From Sphingobium sp. Cam5-1 (GTDB taxonomy: Bacteria > Pseudomonadota > Alphaproteobacteria > Sphingomonadales > Sphingomonadaceae), in assembly GCF_015693305.1 (NCBI RefSeq), contig NZ_CP065139.1, positions 861,501 through 925,500 of the forward strand: a DNA stretch of 64,000 nt, in the 5' to 3' direction. Position numbers and translations under genes: made by a program. This document shows positions 16,005-25,206 of the stretch, piece by piece. Position 1 is the stretch's first letter, and every line of letters starts with the position of its first letter. The notes beneath the pieces were generated by a model. The model had not been told where the DNA came from, did no database searches, and worked only from the letters and a program-made list of their open reading frames with translations.

Positions 16005-17084
16005 ATGGCGACATCGTCGGACTATCGTCTGGGAGACTTCACCTTCCCTCGTGGCTGGTTCATGGTGGGCGAGAGCGCCGAGGCGACGAACGTGCCCAAG
16101 GCGATGCGCTATCTGGGCCAGGACATGGTGATGTACCGTGGCGAGAGCGGCAAGGTCTATGTGACCGAAGCCTATTGCCCGCACATGGGCGCGCATCTGG
16201 CGAAGAACACGACGAGCTACATCGTGCGCGATGGCGAGCAGGTGCAGGGCGAGTCGATCCGCTGCCCCTTCCATGGCTGGCAATATGGCCCCGACGGCCA
16301 GTGCAAGAACATCCCCTATTCCGACTTCGTGCCCAAGGCGGCGAAGCTAAAGACCTTCCCGGCGATGGAACGGGCGGGCACGATCTGGATCTGGCATGAT
16401 CCCGAAGGGCTGGAGCCCAATTTCGACCTGCCCGATTTCGGCGGCCATTATGACGCGCCGGGCTGGGTCAATTGGAAGATCGACTATATGGGCGATCTTG
16501 ATATCCACCCGATCGAGGTGGTCGACAACATGGCCGACTTTGGCCACTTCATCCCGATCCATGGCGCGAAGGACTTCGTCTACTTCGCCAATGAGTTCAA
16601 GGATCACATCGTCCACCAATATTATGCCGCCGGGCACCGCACGCTGACGCTCAATCCCGAAGACGTGCTGACGCTCGACACCTGGTACACCGGTCCCTCG
16701 ATCCTCCAGTCGGAGATGGCGGGGACGTTCGACAGCTTCATCATGATCACCCACACCCCGATCGAGGATGGCAAGATCCGCGTCTGGCATGGCCTGATGG
16801 TGCAGGTGAATGATGGCACCGCGCCGGTGACGGACGAGCTGCGCGCCGCAGCGCTGGAATATCAGGAAGGCAGCCGCCTCGCCTTCGCCCAGGATGTCGA
16901 GATCTGGCAGAACAAGCGGGCCTGCCTCAACCCGCTCGTCATCCCCAATGACGGCCCCTATGGCAAGGTGCGCAGCTGGTACAAGCAGTTCTACAACCCC
17001 CGCGACAAGACGCCCGACATGCACAAGCGCACCAACGGCCTGCATGTCACGCTCGACAAGCGTAGTTCCACGCAGGCGGCCTGA
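16005..17084 (+). CDS. Rieske non-haem iron oxygenase, KshA-like (3-ketosteroid 9-alpha-hydroxylase oxygenase type)
   Basis: A 359-residue terminal oxygenase. The [2Fe-2S] ligands are Cys58/His60 ('CPHMGAHL') and Cys87/His90 ('CPFHGWQYG'). The mononuclear iron site is 'DNMADFGHFIPIHG', with Asn175, Asp178, His181 and His186, and Asp297 in 'QDVEIWQNK' as the third ligand. The C-terminal 'QDVEIWQNK...NPLV...SWYKQFY' matches the KshA family closely, which supports a steroid ring hydroxylase. No reductase gene is nearby, so electrons must come from elsewhere. ATG follows GAGAGGATCAAGAA. It is the first gene of a Rieske-SDR-SDR-TIM operon. Confidence 0.85.
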   Translation: MATSSDYRLGDFTFPRGWFMVGESAEATNVPKAMRYLGQDMVMYRGESGKVYVTEAYCPHMGAHLAKNTTSYIVRDGEQVQGESIRCPFHGWQYGPDGQCKNIPYSDFVPKAAKLKTFPAMERAGTIWIWHDPEGLEPNFDLPDFGGHYDAPGWVNWKIDYMGDLDIHPIEVVDNMADFGHFIPIHGAKDFVYFANEFKDHIVHQYYAAGHRTLTLNPEDVLTLDTWYTGPSILQSEMAGTFDSFIMITHTPIEDGKIRVWHGLMVQVNDGTAPVTDELRAAALEYQEGSRLAFAQDVEIWQNKRACLNPLVIPNDGPYGKVRSWYKQFYNPRDKTPDMHKRTNGLHVTLDKRSSTQAA

Positions 17085-17097
17085 AGGAGAAAATAAA

Positions 17098-17961
17098 ATG
17101 GAGAGAAGTGAACGTCCGGTCGCAATCGTAACGGGCGCCAGCCGGGGCGCGGGTCGCGGCATTGCCGTCGCGCTGGGAGAGAAGGGCTATCGCGTCTATG
17201 TGACCGGCCGCTCGATACGCGAAGGCGACGCGGAACTACCCGGCACTATAGGCGCCACGGCAGCGCAAGTGGACGCAGCCGGTGGCGAGGGCCGCGCGGT
17301 GCAGGTCGATCATGCCGATGACAGCGCCATCGCCGCGCTGTTTGATCGCGTGCGCGACGAAAGCGGTCGCCTCGACATTCTGGTCAATAATGTAGCTGCG
17401 TTAAATGACGACCTGGTCAAGCCCGGCCCCTTCTGGGAAAAGTCCACCGGCCTCGCTGACATATTGAATGTCGGCTTGCGCTCCCACTATCTGGCGAGCT
17501 GGCACGCCGCCCGCATGATGGTTCCGGCGGGCGATGGTCTGATCGCCTTCACCTCCTCCTTCGGGTCGGTCTGCTACATGCACGGCGCGGCTTATGGCGC
17601 GCAAAAGGCGGGCGTGGACAAGTTCGCCGCCGACATGGGTGTCGATTTCCGGGGCACGGGGGTCGCGGCCATATCGCTGTGGATGGGACCCCTGCTGACG
17701 GAACGCAGCACCCGAACGCTGTCGGAACATCCCGAACAATATGAAAAGTTCATGGTCGACGCGGAAACGCCGGAATTCAACGGGCGCGTGATCGCCGCCA
17801 TCCATGATGATCCTAAGCGTGACGAGTTGAACGGCCAGACGCTGATCACGGCTGAAATCGCCCAGCGTTACGGCATAACCGAAGCGGGCGGTCGCACGCC
17901 GCCCTCCTACCGCGCGATGTTGGGAGATCCGCGCATCCCTCATCCCGCCATCGTGGCATGA
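17098..17961 (+). CDS. SDR family oxidoreductase (DHRS1-like)
   Basis: A 287-residue SDR with 'VTGASRGAGRGIAVAL' at the N terminus, 'LDILVNNVAA', a serine in 'FTSSFGS', and Tyr/Lys in 'AAYGAQKAG'. The C-terminal half is longer than in classical SDRs and lacks the usual 'VDGG' ending, resembling the DHRS1 subgroup. ATG 17098 follows AAGGAG by 7 bp, 13 bp after the Rieske stop. Its stop overlaps an ATG at 17958, but the next gene probably starts at 17973. A role in oxidising or reducing the Rieske product is inferred from position. Confidence 0.88.
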   Translation: MERSERPVAIVTGASRGAGRGIAVALGEKGYRVYVTGRSIREGDAELPGTIGATAAQVDAAGGEGRAVQVDHADDSAIAALFDRVRDESGRLDILVNNVAALNDDLVKPGPFWEKSTGLADILNVGLRSHYLASWHAARMMVPAGDGLIAFTSSFGSVCYMHGAAYGAQKAGVDKFAADMGVDFRGTGVAAISLWMGPLLTERSTRTLSEHPEQYEKFMVDAETPEFNGRVIAAIHDDPKRDELNGQTLITAEIAQRYGITEAGGRTPPSYRAMLGDPRIPHPAIVA

Positions 17962-17972
17962 AGGAGCAGGCC

Positions 17973-18725
17973 ATGGACTTTGGACGCCGATTTGCAGGCA
18001 AGTCGATCATCGTCACTGGCGCGGCGTCCGGCATCGGACGCGCGACCGCGATCCGCCTTGCCGCAGAGGGCGGTCGGGTGCTGGCGGTCGATTTGGATGA
18101 GCGGGGGCTGGAAACGCTGCGGCAGGATCAGCCCGGAATTGCCATTCGCGCGGGGTCAGTGGCTGACGAACCGACCGCCCGCTCGATCGTGGCGCAATGG
18201 GTGGAAGAGGTCGGGCAACTCGACGTCCTCGTCAACATGGCGGGCATCATCCGGTCGAGCCACGCGGCAACGACCGATTACGAAGCCTTCATGTCCCTCA
18301 TCGCGGTCAATATGGGCAGCACCTTCCTGATGTGCCGCGAAGCCTTGCCGCATCTGGAAAAGGTGAAGGGCAACATCGTCAACGCCGCGTCCACCTCCAG
18401 CCATTTCGGCCATCCCTTCCTCACCGGCTATGCCGCCAGCAAAGGCGCCGTTGCCGCCTACACCCAGAGCCTCGCCTGGGAATATGTGAAGCGCGGCGTG
18501 CGGGTGAATGCGGTTGCACCGGGCGGCATTGAAACGCCGCTCGCCAACAGTGTCCAAACCGGCATGGTGGAAGGCGCCGATTGGGAGTTGTATAATCACC
18601 TGGGTCCGATCAACGGATTTGCGACACCCGACAAGATTGCGGGCGTAATCGCCATGCTGGCGAGTGAGGATGGAGGGCACATGAATGGCACAGTCGTGCG
18701 CGTTGACGGTGGCGTTCACGCCTGA
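17973..18725 (+). CDS. SDR family oxidoreductase
   Basis: A 250-residue classical SDR: 'VTGAASGIGRATAIRL' for cofactor binding, 'LDVLVNMAGI' (NMAG instead of NNAG), Tyr/Lys in 'TGYAASKGAV', and 'MNGTVVRVDGG' at the end. I place the start at ATG 17973 because AAGGAG (17961-17966) is spaced 6 bp from it; the earlier in-frame ATG at 17958 overlaps the preceding stop and lacks a site. It is the third gene of the Rieske operon, and the substrate is presumably a steroid hydroxyl or a breakdown product. Confidence 0.9.
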   Translation: MDFGRRFAGKSIIVTGAASGIGRATAIRLAAEGGRVLAVDLDERGLETLRQDQPGIAIRAGSVADEPTARSIVAQWVEEVGQLDVLVNMAGIIRSSHAATTDYEAFMSLIAVNMGSTFLMCREALPHLEKVKGNIVNAASTSSHFGHPFLTGYAASKGAVAAYTQSLAWEYVKRGVRVNAVAPGGIETPLANSVQTGMVEGADWELYNHLGPINGFATPDKIAGVIAMLASEDGGHMNGTVVRVDGGVHA

Positions 18726-18755
18726 GGTATCAGGCGCGGCAGGGGGCTGGCTCTC

Positions 18756-19553
18756 ATGACGCTTCCTGAAAATGGCCTTTGCCTGGACCATCTTTCGCTG
18801 GTGAACCTCGACGCCCTGACAGTGATCGAGGCGGCCGCCAGCGCAGGCTTCACCGCCGTCAGCCTGTTCGTCACGCCGATCCCGATCAGCCCGACGCCTG
18901 ACCTCATTCTGGACAAGAGCGCACGCAAGGCGGTGATTTCCGCATTGCGCGACACCGGCCTTCGAGCAGGCGTCATCGAACCTTTCATGCTGGATGCCGA
19001 GCCCGATTGGGATTTGCTCGAACGCAGCGCCGAACTGACGGCGGAACTGGGCGGCACAGTCAATATATTGGGCCTCGACCCGGATCATGCACGGCTGCGG
19101 GAATCGCTGGCGCGCATGGTGGAGATTTGCCAGCGGGCGGGTGCTCCCGCCATCATCGAACCCTATCCGCTATCCTCAATCCGGTCGCCTTCACAGGCGC
19201 TTGAGATCGCCCATTCCCTGGGCGCGGAGGTGGGCCTTTGCATCGACACGCTCCACGTCATCCGCAGCGGCGGAAGCTGGGACGATGTGGCCTGCCTGCC
19301 GCCTGAGCGTATCCGCCATGTCCAGCTGAACGATGGTCCGCTTGAGGCGCCTCATGACCGGGTCAATGAAGCCGTGTTCGACCGCCTGCTGCCCGGTGAA
19401 GGTGAATTCGGTCTCGCAGCTTTGCTTCCGCTGCTCCCGGCCCATGCGACTATCGCCGTGGAGGCGCCATCGCGTGCCTCTGCAAAGGGAGAACCACATG
19501 AGCGCGCGGCTCGGCTGATGCAGGCAATGACGGCCCTGTACGCACGCGGCTAG
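18756..19553 (+). CDS. sugar phosphate isomerase/epimerase-like TIM-barrel protein
   Basis: A 265-residue xylose-isomerase-like TIM barrel. Ligand positions follow the family order: Glu in 'AIIEPYPLSS', Asp and His in 'CIDTLHVIRSGGSW', 'VQLNDGP', and Glu in 'IAVEAPSRAS'. It lies 30 bp after the SDR and is the last gene of the Rieske operon. It resembles the TIM barrels at 11497 and 38513 in architecture but is clearly a different copy. Isomerase, epimerase, dehydratase or lyase activity are all possible. Confidence 0.85.
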   Translation: MTLPENGLCLDHLSLVNLDALTVIEAAASAGFTAVSLFVTPIPISPTPDLILDKSARKAVISALRDTGLRAGVIEPFMLDAEPDWDLLERSAELTAELGGTVNILGLDPDHARLRESLARMVEICQRAGAPAIIEPYPLSSIRSPSQALEIAHSLGAEVGLCIDTLHVIRSGGSWDDVACLPPERIRHVQLNDGPLEAPHDRVNEAVFDRLLPGEGEFGLAALLPLLPAHATIAVEAPSRASAKGEPHERAARLMQAMTALYARG

Positions 19554-19584
19554 AGCGTCATCCTATATCAACACTACCCTCACC

Positions 19585-19676
19585 CCGTTCGGGCTGAGCT
19601 TGTCGAAGCCCTTCTTTTTTAGAAGGAAAGCCGTTGGCTTCGCCGACCTTCGGCTCGACAGGCTCAGGGCGAACGG
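19585..19676. repeat. REP-like palindromic repeat, family A, copy 1
   Basis: The left arm opens CCGTTCGGGCTGAGC and the right arm ends GGCTCAGGGCGAACGG, with GTCGAAGCCCTT within. The same arms recur at 41831-41924 and 55889-55993. It lies between convergent genes and can fold as a terminator-like hairpin. Confidence 0.8.
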
Positions 19677-19760
19677 AGGTGGGGATCGGCATAAAAGACA
19701 CGGCGCTTGAGGGTTAGCGCAGAGCCAGGCGGAGCATTTCGCCCCGCCTGCACCGTTACT

Positions 19761-20903
19761 TCATTCCGCAGCCAGCGTCGCCTGCTCACGGAAATAGGGG
19801 ATCACCTTCTCGCCGATATTGCGGATGGTCTCCATGATCACTTCATGCGGGATGCCGCCCATCTGGAACATGAACAGGATTTCGTCGGCGCCCGCATCCT
19901 GCAAACGCTTGACTTGCCGGATACAGTCTTCAGGCGTGCCATAGGCGTCCTCGACCACCTCGAAGCTTTCGGTGTGGTGGCCACCGATGGTGATCTTCTC
20001 TTCCGACAGCCAGGCCACCGTTTCTTCCTTGTGGCGCTGAAGCGCGGCAAGGCTTTCGCTGGCGTCCAGGTCCTCCACATCGGGAGCGGGACCGCCCGAA
20101 TACCAGTGCCCCAGCGATTCCACAAAGAAGCGCTGCCCGCGCAGGCCGATGCGGCGTGCCTTCTCCCGATCTTCCAGAACCACGGCGGGGCAAAGCGCCG
20201 CGAGATGTTCGGTCGGACGATAGCCAACCTGATCCTCGGCCTTCCGGTTCTTGAAAGCCTCACGATAAATGGCGTTCTTCTGCGCAATGTCGCTCGGTCC
20301 GGCAAAGCCGAGGACCAGTGCGCCGATGCCGCGCGATCCGGCGGTGGTCAGCGTGTCGGCGCGGGTGCAGGCCATGTAGATCGGCGGATGCGGGTCCTGC
20401 ATCGGGCTGGGATGGATCGGACGGAACGGGATTTTCACGAACTCGCCATCATGTTCGATCTCGCCATGCTTCAGGATCTTGGGGATCAGATACATGCTTT
20501 CGTCGATCATCGGCGGCAGGTCTTGCAGGTTATAGCCGAAGGTGCCCGCTTCCTGCTGCGTCCCGCCCTTGCCCATGCCGAAATGGACACGGCCATTCGA
20601 CAAGATGTCCAGCGTGGCGATGCGCTCGGCGACCTTCACCGGATGGTTCATCGCGGGCGGCAGGCAGACGACGCCATGGCCGATGCCGATGCGCGACGTG
20701 CGCCCGGCGAGGTAGGCGAGGAAAGTTTCCGGTGCGGACATATGCGCATATTGGGTCAGCGCGGTATGTTCGACGGCCCAGATCGTGTCGAAGCCCATTT
20801 CCTCGGCATGGATGGCTTGCTCGATAATGTCGCGGAACACCTGCTGTTCGTTCTGGCGCGACGTGTCCGCCATCTGCGCTTCGTAAATGATCGAGAATTT
20901 CAT
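19761..20903 (-). CDS. LLM-class flavin-dependent oxidoreductase (luciferase-like)
   Basis: A 380-residue bacterial-luciferase-fold protein that uses reduced flavin (FMN or F420 type). Typical strands are 'FDTIWAVEHTAL', 'IGHGVVCLPPAMNHPVKVAERIATLDILSNGRVHFGMGKG', and 'PIYMACTRADTLTTAGSRGIG', with a C-terminal 'QVKRLQDAGADEILFMFQMGG'. Two adjacent ATGs exist; I take 20903, 6 bp after GGAG. The frame is also open three codons upstream at a GTG. It is downstream of the LuxR gene (-) and may oxidise or reduce the imported substrate. A partner flavin reductase is not seen nearby. Confidence 0.87.
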   Translation of the reverse strand: MKFSIIYEAQMADTSRQNEQQVFRDIIEQAIHAEEMGFDTIWAVEHTALTQYAHMSAPETFLAYLAGRTSRIGIGHGVVCLPPAMNHPVKVAERIATLDILSNGRVHFGMGKGGTQQEAGTFGYNLQDLPPMIDESMYLIPKILKHGEIEHDGEFVKIPFRPIHPSPMQDPHPPIYMACTRADTLTTAGSRGIGALVLGFAGPSDIAQKNAIYREAFKNRKAEDQVGYRPTEHLAALCPAVVLEDREKARRIGLRGQRFFVESLGHWYSGGPAPDVEDLDASESLAALQRHKEETVAWLSEEKITIGGHHTESFEVVEDAYGTPEDCIRQVKRLQDAGADEILFMFQMGGIPHEVIMETIRNIGEKVIPYFREQATLAAE

Positions 20904-20977
20904 CATCTTCTCCACAAAACTTTCTTTCGTGGAGACAGGCTATGCCGAGTGCCGTGCCGCATCATCATCCAAATGGA

Positions 20978-22054
20978 TCAGATTTCAGACTCGCTGCCGA
21001 TGGAACGCAGCAGCGTGATCAGCTCGACCTGCCGATGCGTGTTGGTCTTGGCAAATATCGCGCGCAGATGGGATCGCGTCGTGTTGTAGGCGATGCCCAA
21101 AGCGTCGGCGGCGTCCGCCAGCGTGGCTCCGTGGGCGAGGTGGAGAGCGAGTCCGGCTTCCGCCCGCGTGAGGTGAAAGCGCTCGCGCAAAAGTTCTTCC
21201 GATGGACCGGCGGGACGGCTGGGGTCCGCGATGAACAGGGCGATCCAGGCCCCGTCGCCATAGGCGGAGGAAGGGATGGCCCGCGCCCGCGCATGCAACG
21301 GCTGCCCGACGGCAGAGGCGATCTCGAACAGGATTTCCTCGCCCAGTGGCGGCGGGGAGGAAAGGATGCGGTTGATCGTGGCAGTGCTGGAACCCGTCCT
21401 TGGCTCAAGCTTGCCGTGCTGCTCAGCAATGACGCTGCCTTCTTCCAGCATATACGTGGCGAGCGTGTTGCGGCGCAGAATGCGGCCTTCCCGATCAAGG
21501 ATCAGGGTCGCCACCGCCAGACCCGCCATGGCACTGCTGAACAGCTGGCTTTCCGCCTGCGTGCTCGTGAGCCGCGCGTGAAGGTCGAGCGCGATGCGCA
21601 GGTGCGGGATCAGCCGTTCGAGCAATTCCCTTTCGGCATCACCAAATTGCGGCTGGCCTTCGTCCCGTGTCAGGCGCAGCCGGACGGCGATATCAGGCAG
21701 ACGATGCAGGTCTACGCCCAGAATTTCGCTGCTGCGCGCCACGTCCAGCCAATCGCGGAAGCGCGCCGGGACATGGTGCACGAAATCACGAAAGGAAACG
21801 ACTTGCCCTTCCGGCAGGCCGACGAAGGGATCGGCCTGCGAGATGCGCTGATATTCCTGCGTGCGTTCCGGGTCCGCGCCCGGCGTGACATGGGCATCGA
21901 TCCCGGCACTCCCCCGCCCGATCAGCAGCGTGGCGAAGGCCGTCTTGGTGATCGCCGCCAAGGCTCGCAGAAAATCCTCCCACGGCGGTGATCGCGTCAG
22001 CCCGCCGTAAAGCGTCTGCAACAGGTCGGCAAAGGCGGTATCGTCGCTCATCAT
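20978..22054 (-). CDS. LuxR-type HTH transcriptional regulator
   Basis: A 358-residue regulator. The C terminus carries the LuxR HTH: 'FHLTRAEAGLALHLAHGATLADAADALGIAYNTTRSHLRAIFAKTN' (about 297-342). The N-terminal 280 residues form a GAF/PAS-like sensor ('LILDREGRILRRNTLATYML'). No autoinducer-domain or receiver motif is evident. It lies between the LLM oxidoreductase and the TonB receptor, all on -, which suggests it controls uptake and first oxidation of the same compound. Confidence 0.88.
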   Translation of the reverse strand: MMSDDTAFADLLQTLYGGLTRSPPWEDFLRALAAITKTAFATLLIGRGSAGIDAHVTPGADPERTQEYQRISQADPFVGLPEGQVVSFRDFVHHVPARFRDWLDVARSSEILGVDLHRLPDIAVRLRLTRDEGQPQFGDAERELLERLIPHLRIALDLHARLTSTQAESQLFSSAMAGLAVATLILDREGRILRRNTLATYMLEEGSVIAEQHGKLEPRTGSSTATINRILSSPPPLGEEILFEIASAVGQPLHARARAIPSSAYGDGAWIALFIADPSRPAGPSEELLRERFHLTRAEAGLALHLAHGATLADAADALGIAYNTTRSHLRAIFAKTNTHRQVELITLLRSIGSESEI

Positions 22055-22110
22055 TCAGATCCCCGCCTCCAGCCTCGACGATGGCAGTCACCGTCGAGGC
22101 CGTATCCGGT

Positions 22111-24372
22111 TCAGCGTCGCAGGGCCAGCGTCACGCTGTAGCGGCGGGGCGGCGAATAATAGGCCTCCGTAAAGCCGAAGCTGGTCGATGCATCATAGCC
22201 CGCCGTGATGATACGGCGATCGGTGATGTTATCGACGCCCACGCGCACCGACAGGCCGCTGTCCGCAAAGCGCAGTTCGGCGCTGGCGTTGAGGATCGCA
22301 TGATCGGGCTGGCGCAGCAGCGGCGTGTTTTCCGCATCGACAAAGACCTGGCTCTTATAGGCTGCGTCCAGCCGCAGCACGCCTTCGACATTGTCGCTGA
22401 GCGGCGCTTGATAGACCGCGCTGGCATTGGCGGTGATATCGGGCGCCTGCTTCAGCTTGCGGTTGCTGACGTCGGTCGGCACGTTGTTGATGATCGAAAC
22501 ATATTCCAGATATTTGGCATCCAGCAAGCCGAGCGCGCCGGTGACGGTAAAGCGCGGCGACACCTTGAACGCGCCCTCAACTTCGATGCCCTGAATGCGG
22601 GACCGGCCTGCGTTTTCGTTACGGACGACGATCAGGCCGGTGGGACTGAGGGTGGATACCAATATCTGCTGGTCGCGATATTCGTTGCGGAACACGGCAA
22701 GGTTGATGGTGGCGATGCGGCCAAAACCCGCCTTCACCCCTGCTTCGTAGGAAGTCAGATGTTCCGGATCATAGGAACCGATTTCCTCAAGCGACGTAGG
22801 CCGCCCGTTGAACCCGCCGGACCGGAAGCCGCGCGAGTAGGAGGCGTAGGCCATCAGGTTCGGCCGGAACTTGTAGGAAAGCGAGGCACGGGGCGTAAAG
22901 GCATCCCAGCTCTTTTCCAGCGTATAGCTGGGCGTCCCCGCCAGCAGCGGCTCGCCCGAATAGATGCGGATCGCCGACTGGGAAAACTTCTTCTTCTCCC
23001 AGGTATAACGCGCACCCAGTTCCAGCGAGAGGCCGTCGGTCAGCTCATAATTGCCGTTCGCGAACAGCGCGAGATTGTCGGTGCGCTGGCGGTTGCGGAA
23101 ATCGATGTTGAAATCGAGCGAGGATGCAGGGATGGAGAAGTTCGGCGCGATCGGGAACGGATCAAGCCCTGCCGCCACCAGCGCGTCAAACAACCCATCC
23201 GCCACGATCAGCCGCGTATTGTCGCGCGTCTTTTCACGGTAGGCGAATGCGCCCAGCAACAATGTGCCGCGCCCGCCCAGATCGAGCGACAGCTGCAATT
23301 CCTGACTGATCTGCCGCGCCCGCTCGTCATGAATGTCGCCCGCATAATTGACCGCCGACGACGCGTCGCCGTCCCGACCGAACAGCGCATCAACATAGCG
23401 ATAGGCGGTGATCGACTTCAACGTCGCCCCGCCCAGATCCTTTGTCAGGGTCAGCGATGCATTCACCGCGTCGGTCTGATCCTTGTTCAACTCGGGATTG
23501 CTGTCGGTACGGTCGATGTCGCCCGGCACGGTGCAGCAGGGCGCGATGAAGGTCGATTGCAGGATGGAGAAGAAGGTCGGCGTGAAGGCGATCATGCTAT
23601 GCGGCGCGCTGTGCTGGCGCCGGTGCAGTCCATCGACCTGCAACACCGCGTCCAGCCCTTCGCCATCATAATGCAGCGCCAGCTTCCCCGCGACGACATT
23701 GCGGTTGCCCAGATTGTCGCCGGAGGGGATTTTCTGCCACCCCTCGCCAAATTCGCCCAGCGCCGCGACGCCCAGTGACCAGCTGTCCGACAGCGGCGTT
23801 TCGGCATAGACGCGCCCGCGCACCGTGTTGAACGACCCATATCGCAGGTCGGCTTCGATCTTCCGCTCGCCTTGCGGCACCGCCGACACGATGTTGATCG
23901 CGCCGCCGACCGTATTCTTGCCGAACAGCGTGCCCTGTGGCCCGCGCAGCACTTCGATGCGGTCGATGCCCAGCAACTCGGTCGTCGCGCCAAATGTGCG
24001 GGCGACATAGACGCCATCAATATAGACGCCGACCGCCGGATCGGACGTGATGATGAAGTCATTTTCGCCGACGCCCCGAATAAAGGGCGCGATGCCACCG
24101 CTATTGCCGCCCTGGCCCGGCGTGAACTGGATATTGGGCGCGATCTGGCTGATCTGCGTCACATTGTCGAGGCCGCGGCTGTCGAGAGCCGAAGCATCTA
24201 CCGCGCTCACCGCGATCGGCACATCCTGCAACCGTTCTTCGCGGCGGCGGGCCGTTACGACGATGTCACTGTCGCTGGCGGCGTCTGCTCCCGCCGCTGC
24301 CGTTTGCGACAGCGCGGCCCCCGGTGCGGCCAGAGCGATCAGCGATACGATCGGATATAGCGTCTTGCGCAT
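22111..24372 (-). CDS. TonB-dependent outer-membrane receptor
   Basis: A 753-residue receptor. A signal peptide ends near 'APGAALSQTAAAGADA', then the TonB-box/plug start 'DIVVTARRREERLQDVPIAV'. The plug carries 'IRGVGENDF', 'VGVYIDGVYVAR' and 'IEVLRGPQGTLFGKNTVGGAINI', and the barrel ends with the aromatic 'YYSPPRRYSVTLALRR'. This subtype is abundant in sphingomonads and takes up hydrophobic or aromatic substrates. Its ATG follows GGGGAGGA. It lies downstream of the BaiE-like gene, separated by an inverted repeat at 24408-24431. Confidence 0.93.
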   Translation of the reverse strand: MRKTLYPIVSLIALAAPGAALSQTAAAGADAASDSDIVVTARRREERLQDVPIAVSAVDASALDSRGLDNVTQISQIAPNIQFTPGQGGNSGGIAPFIRGVGENDFIITSDPAVGVYIDGVYVARTFGATTELLGIDRIEVLRGPQGTLFGKNTVGGAINIVSAVPQGERKIEADLRYGSFNTVRGRVYAETPLSDSWSLGVAALGEFGEGWQKIPSGDNLGNRNVVAGKLALHYDGEGLDAVLQVDGLHRRQHSAPHSMIAFTPTFFSILQSTFIAPCCTVPGDIDRTDSNPELNKDQTDAVNASLTLTKDLGGATLKSITAYRYVDALFGRDGDASSAVNYAGDIHDERARQISQELQLSLDLGGRGTLLLGAFAYREKTRDNTRLIVADGLFDALVAAGLDPFPIAPNFSIPASSLDFNIDFRNRQRTDNLALFANGNYELTDGLSLELGARYTWEKKKFSQSAIRIYSGEPLLAGTPSYTLEKSWDAFTPRASLSYKFRPNLMAYASYSRGFRSGGFNGRPTSLEEIGSYDPEHLTSYEAGVKAGFGRIATINLAVFRNEYRDQQILVSTLSPTGLIVVRNENAGRSRIQGIEVEGAFKVSPRFTVTGALGLLDAKYLEYVSIINNVPTDVSNRKLKQAPDITANASAVYQAPLSDNVEGVLRLDAAYKSQVFVDAENTPLLRQPDHAILNASAELRFADSGLSVRVGVDNITDRRIITAGYDASTSFGFTEAYYSPPRRYSVTLALRR

Positions 24373-24407
24373 GCTTTCCTCCCCAAAAAAAGCGTAATTT
24401 TGTTATT

Positions 24408-24431
24408 GCGGGCGACTATAACGCCGCCCGC
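24408..24431 (-). promoter_or_regulatory. inverted repeat upstream of the TonB receptor
   Basis: GCGGGCG (24408-24414) and CGCCCGC (24425-24431) flank 10 bp, 36 bp before the receptor ATG, within the 123-bp gap behind the BaiE-like gene. In the direction of transcription the hairpin is followed by an AT-rich stretch, so it may be an attenuator/terminator or an operator. Confidence 0.4.
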
Positions 24432-24495
24432 CTTATTCTTCAGCAACCCGCCGCAAAAATGGCGCAGCTGTTGCGTTCGTGCATCATCCGTCGGC

Positions 24496-25029
24496 TCAGG
24501 CCGCTTCCCACTCAATCAAATGGCTGATGTCGCTGCGCTGTTCGGGCTTGCGGCCAGCGGTGGCGAGGTGGTGCGAGGTGATCTGCGCGTCGGCGGCCAG
24601 CGGACGGATCATTTCGAACACGCGGTCATATTCGGTGCGCGCGATCTTCCACACGCCATCTTCACGCCGGTAGACGTCGCGGTAAATGGCGCTGCCGATG
24701 GTGTGGCTGCCCCGTTCCACATCGATGAAGATATCCTCCAGATACCACAGCCCCTCGGCGTCATTTTCGCCGGTCAGAGTGATTTCGGGCATGTGGCCGT
24801 GATGCATGGCGACCGCGCCGGAATGGAAGCTGTTCGCAAGGAACTCCAGCATATTGTCACGGCCAGCCAGCCGGACGCGATAGGTGCCGCCACGATAATC
24901 AACGGTCAGGTCTTCCGTGAACAGGGCGCCGAGCAGCGTCAGATCGGCCGTGTCGATTCCCCGGAAATAGCGATGCTTGAGCATCCGGATATCTTCCAGA
25001 TCGCTCAGCTGCTGCACGGTATAAGCCAT
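24496..25029 (-). CDS. BaiE-like NTF2/SnoaL protein, candidate steroid/bile-acid dehydratase
   Basis: A 177-residue NTF2-fold protein. Alignment by eye to bile-acid 7-alpha-dehydratase BaiE finds all four active-site residues: Tyr21 and Asp26 in 'LKHRYFRGID', His76 in 'AMHHGHMPEITL', and Asp99 in 'GLWYLEDIFI' (BaiE Tyr30, Asp35, His83, Asp106). The His-Asp spacing is identical (23). It would eliminate a ring hydroxyl as water. ATG 25029 follows GGAGAGG; a TTG one codon upstream is less likely. It is transcribed toward the TonB receptor. Confidence 0.8.
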   Translation of the reverse strand: MAYTVQQLSDLEDIRMLKHRYFRGIDTADLTLLGALFTEDLTVDYRGGTYRVRLAGRDNMLEFLANSFHSGAVAMHHGHMPEITLTGENDAEGLWYLEDIFIDVERGSHTIGSAIYRDVYRREDGVWKIARTEYDRVFEMIRPLAADAQITSHHLATAGRKPEQRSDISHLIEWEAA

Positions 25030-25206
25030 CAAACCTCTCCATATGTGACGCGATATGCGATTATTATGCGTCCCCTATACCTGATCTGCGTAACAATCTG
25101 CAATGACCACTGCATTATGTCTGGCGAAGGATGGCGCAGATTGAGTATGGGGCCTATCCATGCGATGCGCCCGCTGCGCATTTCTCGAAACTGAAAGGAT
25201 AGGGCC

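Noticed and set aside
21988..23778. A 596-residue open frame on the plus strand
   Set aside because: Antisense to the TonB receptor; Arg/Ala/Gly-rich with no domain, and no ribosome site.
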